Assembly: GCF_003721565.1 (NCBI RefSeq)
Contig: NZ_RJJE01000009.1
Span: 928,793 to 992,792, forward strand
Reading direction: 5' to 3'
Source of the DNA: Rufibacter immobilis
Lineage (GTDB): Bacteria; Bacteroidota; Bacteroidia; Cytophagales; Hymenobacteraceae
Length of the DNA: 64,000 bases
The position numbers were made by a program, and so were the translations under genes. The first letter of the stretch is position 1. Each line of letters starts with the position of its first letter. Below the pieces are notes generated by a model. It was not told the DNA's origin. It worked only from the letters and a program-made list of their open reading frames with translations, and did not search any database. Below, one piece after another: positions 60,951-64,000 of this stretch.

Positions 60951-61979
60951 ATGGAAACTTTTGATATCACAGAACATTCGCACCGCCGGTTCAATCCCCT
61001 GCTGGGCGAGTGGGTTTTGGTGTCGCCGCACCGGTCCAAGCGCCCTTGGCAAGGCCAGCAGGAGTCCGCAGAGAAAGAAACCCGGCCTCAGTACGACCCT
61101 AACTGTTACCTCTGCCCCACCAACGTACGGGCCAACGGAGAAAAGAACCCTGACTATCCTTCTACCTATGTGTTCGTGAATGACTTTGCGGCACTACAGG
61201 CAGAAAGCCCTGCCGGTTCTTTACAGGAAACTGGGTCGCTACTCCGCGCCCAGAGCGAACGCGGAATTTGCAAAGTAATCTGCTTCTCTCCCCGCCATGA
61301 CCTTACCCTTTCAGACATGGAGGTAAGCGAAATCAGAAAAGTAGTAGACCTCTGGCAGGAGCAATACCTGGAACTGGGTGCCCTTGAGTACATTAGCTAC
61401 GTGCAGATCTTCGAGAACAAAGGCAGCGTGATGGGCAGTAGCAATCCGCATCCGCACGGCCAGATCTGGGCCCAGAGCTCGGTTCCCGGGGAACCCGCCA
61501 AAGAAACCGAGCAGCAGCAGGCCTACTTCCAGCAGAACGGGCGCAGCCTGCTTTCTGATTACCTAGCCGAGGAACTGGAGAAGCAAACCAGACTTGTGGT
61601 GGAGAACGAACATTTTGTGGCTTTGGTCCCTTTCTGGGCCATCTGGCCATTTGAGACCATCGTGATTCCGCGGCGCCACTTCCAGCACCTGGGCCAGATC
61701 ACAGACCAGGAAAAAGACGCCTACGCCGACATCATGAAGAAGCTCTCCTCTGTCTACGACAAGCTGTTTAACACCTCGTTCCCTTACTCGGCAGGCATCC
61801 ACCAAAGCCCCACCGATGGGCAGGAATATCCCGGGTGGCACCTGCACATGCACTTCTACCCACCGCTGCTGCGCTCCGCCACGGTGAAGAAGTTCATGGT
61901 GGGTTATGAGCTCATGGCTGATCCGCAGCGTGACATCACCCCAGAAAGCGCCGCCGAGCGCCTCAGAGGCCTATTGTAA
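60951..61979 (+). CDS. galT: Galactose-1-phosphate uridylyltransferase
   Basis: A 342-residue GalT that exchanges UMP between UDP-glucose and galactose 1-phosphate. Zinc-site cysteines Cys52 and Cys55 in CYLCPTN, and the catalytic HPH(G)Q at [10 protein letters not shown] with nucleophile His169. The C-terminal [10 protein letters not shown] and HLHMHFYPP are conserved. It completes, with galK and galM, the Leloir pathway except galE (not in the window). Two palindrome copies and a long gap follow. Confidence 0.95.
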   Translation: METFDITEHSHRRFNPLLGEWVLVSPHRSKRPWQGQQESAEKETRPQYDPNCYLCPTNVRANGEKNPDYPSTYVFVNDFAALQAESPAGSLQETGSLLRAQSERGICKVICFSPRHDLTLSDMEVSEIRKVVDLWQEQYLELGALEYISYVQIFENKGSVMGSSNPHPHGQIWAQSSVPGEPAKETEQQQAYFQQNGRSLLSDYLAEELEKQTRLVVENEHFVALVPFWAIWPFETIVIPRRHFQHLGQITDQEKDAYADIMKKLSSVYDKLFNTSFPYSAGIHQSPTDGQEYPGWHLHMHFYPPLLRSATVKKFMVGYELMADPQRDITPESAAERLRGLL

Positions 61980-61983
61980 TTCT

Positions 61984-62029
61984 TTTGCGTTTAGGGGCTG
62001 TTTTTCCAAAAACAGCCCCTAAACGCAAA
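61984..62029. repeat. TTAGGGGC palindrome family, copy 22
   Basis: tttgcgtttaggggctgtttttccaaaaacagcccctaaacgcaaa, a perfect 46-bp palindrome starting 5 bp after the galT stop. Confidence 0.95.
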
Positions 62030-62108
62030 GTTCTGCTCCTATTACTCAAGGCATTCAAGCCCCGCCAAATCCTCCATCTAGCTTCAAAGCCATTTAGATT
62101 TACTCCCG

Positions 62109-62166
62109 CAGAAGAAGCCGTTTAGGGGCCGTTTTTGGAAAAACGGCCCCTAAACGGCTTCTTCTG
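62109..62166. repeat. TTAGGGGC palindrome family, copy 23
   Basis: cagaagaagccgtttagg ... and complement, 58 bp, perfect. It has the GGCC core GGGGCCG/CGGCCCC and lies in the same gap as copy 22, 52 bp upstream of the RNase-like gene start. Confidence 0.95.
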
Positions 62167-62217
62167 TATCTGAATGCATTGCCGTGCGTACAACACCCAC
62201 CATTCAGGACAAATCTT

Positions 62218-63585
62218 ATGACCATATCTTTTTACGGAGCGGCCCAGGCCGTTACCGGCAGCAAACACTTGATCACATTGGAGAACGGGAAGCGCATTCT
62301 GCTGGATTGCGGCCTTACCCAGGGCATGGGCGACAAAAGCGAAGAATTGAACCGCTCCTTTGACTTTGAGCCCGAGAACCTGACATGCCTCATCCTGTCG
62401 CACGCGCACATTGACCATTCGGGCCTTATTCCAAGACTGGTGCGCGAAGGCTACACCGGCCCTATCTACTGCACCCCGCCCACCCTGGAACTCTGCCAAC
62501 TCCTGCTCCGCGACAGTGCCCGCATCCAACAAAGCAATGGCAACAGTACCGCTGAACCCCTCTACACCGAGGAAGACGTGGAACAGGCCCTCCAGCAGTT
62601 TGAAACCGTTGACTATGACAAACCTTTCCAGATAGACGAAGACATTGAGCTCCTCTTCACTGATACTGGCCATGTGCTGGGCAGTGCCGCCATCAATCTG
62701 AGGCTGCAAGACAACGGCCGGGAACGCACCCTCTGTTTCAGCGGCGACATTGGCCGGTTTGCCAACAGAATCCTCAACCCGCCGCAGGCATTCCCGCAAG
62801 CCGAGATCATTATCTGCGAGTCTACCTACGGCAACCGCGTGCATGACAGCCTGGAAAACACAGAGGAGCGCTTACTCAAGATTGTGCAGGAGGTGTGCGT
62901 AGAGCGGCAGGGCAAATTGCTGGTGCCCGCCTTCAGCATTGGCCGCACCCAGGAACTGATTTACTCTCTGAATTACCTGGCCGAGGAAGGAAAACTGCCG
63001 CCGGTAAAGGTATTTGTAGACAGCCCTCTCTCTGTGTACGCCACAGATATCATGCGTGAAAATCCGCAGTATTTCAGAGAAAGCATGCAGGAGTACATCA
63101 AAACTGACCCAGATCCGTTTGGTTTTCCGCAGCTCACTTATATCACAGAGGTGGAAGATTCCAAAGAGCTCAATAAGCTAGACGAGCCCTGCGTGATTAT
63201 TTCGGCCTCTGGCATGATGGAAGCCGGGCGTATTCAGCATCACCTTAAGACAAACTTACCAGACCCTAACAGCGCGGTCCTGATCACCGGCTACTGTGAA
63301 CCGTCTACCGTAGGCGGCAAACTTATGAACGGCGCAGAGAAGGTCTACCTGATGGGCGAAGAAGTAGAAGTGAAAGCAGAAATGCTGGTTATGAAGGAGT
63401 ACAGCGCCCACGCCGACTATGGCGATATAGCCAAGTTCCTCCACTGCCAGGACAAAGAAAAAGTACAGCGCATTTTTCTGGTACACGGTGAAACATCGGT
63501 CATGAACCAGCTTCGGGATGATCTGTCAGACTTGGGCTACCAGAACATTGAGCTACCGGAGTTCAGGCTGTCTTATGTAGTATAG
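62218..63585 (+). CDS. Beta-CASP metallo-beta-lactamase, CPSF73/RNase-like
   Basis: A 455-residue MBL-fold nuclease. Motif 2 HAHIDHSG (about 62-69) and Asp30 in LLDCGLTQG supply zinc ligands; DTGHVLGSAAI and FSGDIGRF continue the MBL core; a beta-CASP insert includes PAFSIGRTQELIYSLNYL and ISASGMMEAGRI; the C-terminal RMMBL segment KEYSAHADYGDIAKFL and FLVHGE complete it. The family cleaves RNA (CPSF73, RNase J relatives) or, less often, DNA. ATG 62218 gives MTISFYGAAQAVTGSKH, the family N-terminus. Function is inferred from fold. Confidence 0.92.
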   Translation: MTISFYGAAQAVTGSKHLITLENGKRILLDCGLTQGMGDKSEELNRSFDFEPENLTCLILSHAHIDHSGLIPRLVREGYTGPIYCTPPTLELCQLLLRDSARIQQSNGNSTAEPLYTEEDVEQALQQFETVDYDKPFQIDEDIELLFTDTGHVLGSAAINLRLQDNGRERTLCFSGDIGRFANRILNPPQAFPQAEIIICESTYGNRVHDSLENTEERLLKIVQEVCVERQGKLLVPAFSIGRTQELIYSLNYLAEEGKLPPVKVFVDSPLSVYATDIMRENPQYFRESMQEYIKTDPDPFGFPQLTYITEVEDSKELNKLDEPCVIISASGMMEAGRIQHHLKTNLPDPNSAVLITGYCEPSTVGGKLMNGAEKVYLMGEEVEVKAEMLVMKEYSAHADYGDIAKFLHCQDKEKVQRIFLVHGETSVMNQLRDDLSDLGYQNIELPEFRLSYVV

Positions 63586-63634
63586 CTTTCTCTTTGGGAG
63601 GTAAAGCGAAAACGTCTTTTGAACCAAATTTCAC

Positions 63635-63685
63635 AAAATAAAGGGAGGCCGTTTCTTCACGCAAAGAAGCGCCTCCCTTTATTTT
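63635..63685 (+). terminator. Terminator after the MBL/beta-CASP gene
   Basis: aaaataaagggaggc (63635-63649) pairs with gcctccctttatttt (63671-63685) around a 21-bp loop with a small inner pairing, followed by a T-run. Confidence 0.8.
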
Positions 63686-63919
63686 TATATAATGCACTAG
63701 ACTAGTACAAATACATTTATTCAAAAAATAATAGTCTCCTCTATCACATTATAAAAAATAACAGCTTTAATAATTGATTATCAGAGTATTATCACAAAAA
63801 CACATTTATCTTCCCTGTTTTTTTCATACTTCATTGAACCATCAAGGCAAGAGGCGGGTTACGGAAATACGAAACCAAAGGTTACGTTTTTACTGTCTTT
63901 AACCAATAAAAGCTGGACT
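63686..63919. other. A+T-rich upstream region of the last gene
   Basis: No gene or repeat copy seen; likely promoter region of the lipoprotein gene at 63920. No confident TAnnTTTG box. Confidence 0.4.
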
Positions 63920-64000
63920 ATGAAATCCAACAACTTCAAAAAAGCGGTCTCCTTCTTCGCCCTGGCCTCCGTGTTCTCCATGGCGGGCTGCCAGAAAGAC
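63920..64000 (+). CDS. Lipoprotein, 3' truncated by window edge
   Basis: Only the first 27 residues are in the window: a basic N-terminus (MKSNNFKK), a hydrophobic stretch and lipobox FSMAGC with the lipid-bearing Cys at residue 24, then QKD. It is clearly the start of an exported lipoprotein; no function can be read. Confidence 0.8.
   Translation, partial: MKSNNFKKAVSFFALASVFSMAGCQKD

Noticed and set aside
707..62166. Palindromes as simple Rho-independent terminators
   Set aside because: The stems are not followed by a T-run and the T5/A5 are inside the stem; several gaps have a separate true terminator beside the palindrome (5934, 12649, 19249, 28834).
1..64000. CRISPR array, rRNA operon, complete insertion sequence or prophage
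   Set aside because: No regularly spaced direct repeats, no rRNA sequence, and no transposase, integrase or phage structural gene seen.

Overview
This window looks like a chromosomal segment of a member of the Bacteroidota, order Cytophagales, most likely Hymenobacteraceae (Rufibacter-like; inferred, not proven). The evidence is C-terminal type IX secretion sorting domains, a SusC/SusD pair, promoter boxes of the TAnnTTTG type, scarce Shine-Dalgarno sites, and gene families typical of this phylum (HD plus Pycsar-effector membrane protein, DUF4350/DUF4129/SpoIIM cluster, metallophosphoesterase fused to an outer-membrane barrel).

Layout. 1-13 kb: methionine aminotransferase (5' truncated) and omega-amidase, a deoxyribonucleotidase, a secreted FG-GAP protein, murF, a glycosyltransferase with rfbC, a SirB2-like/cytochrome c fusion, hflX, sixA and ppk1. 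13-21 kb: an outer-membrane protein, a 1247-residue phosphoesterase-barrel lipoprotein, then a convergent pair made of an HD-domain/Pycsar-effector-like membrane protein and a cyclase-homology/START-like protein. 21-28 kb: tRNA-Arg(CCU), small proteins, and a small secondary-metabolite locus (FAD oxidoreductase, type III polyketide synthase, methyltransferase) interrupted by about 850 bp of repeat-rich non-coding DNA. 28-38 kb: PorT-like barrel, PfpI/DJ-1 protein, two thioredoxin-fold proteins, NlpC/P60 hydrolase, YkvA-like protein, zincins, an acyl carrier protein with Thr in place of the usual Ser, pheS, tRNA-Asn(GUU), an A+T-rich DUF2971 gene and a LuxR-type regulator. 38-46 kb: DUF58-MoxR-DUF4350-DUF4129-membrane protein-SpoIIM cluster with a divergent RDD gene. 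46-62 kb: a carbohydrate utilisation locus (susC, susD, three GH43, one clan GH-A hydrolase, aldose epimerase) divergent from a sodium/sugar symporter, galK and galT. The end holds a beta-CASP metallo-beta-lactamase RNase-like gene and the start of a lipoprotein gene.

How genes work together. The 46-62 kb block is one functional unit: surface glycan capture (SusCD), cleavage by lipoprotein GH43/GH-A enzymes, anomer conversion, symport and entry into the Leloir pathway; arabinan or arabinogalactan-type substrates fit best. The 38-46 kb block is a conserved MoxR ATPase/VWA-like membrane assembly of unknown role. sixA and ppk1 are adjacent and may share transcription.

The most striking pattern that genes do not explain is a family of about 26 palindromic elements of about 38-58 bp (core CGTTTAGGGGC, T5 GG/CC A5 centre, GCCCCTAAACG). 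By my count they lie in 10 of 11 convergent protein-gene gaps but only 1 of 11 divergent gaps. Several copies carry paired arm changes, several share an arm with a second hairpin, and one degenerate copy seems to be part of a methyltransferase coding sequence. The second candidate is the convergent HD-PycTM / cyclase-like pair, which resembles a cyclic-nucleotide signalling module.
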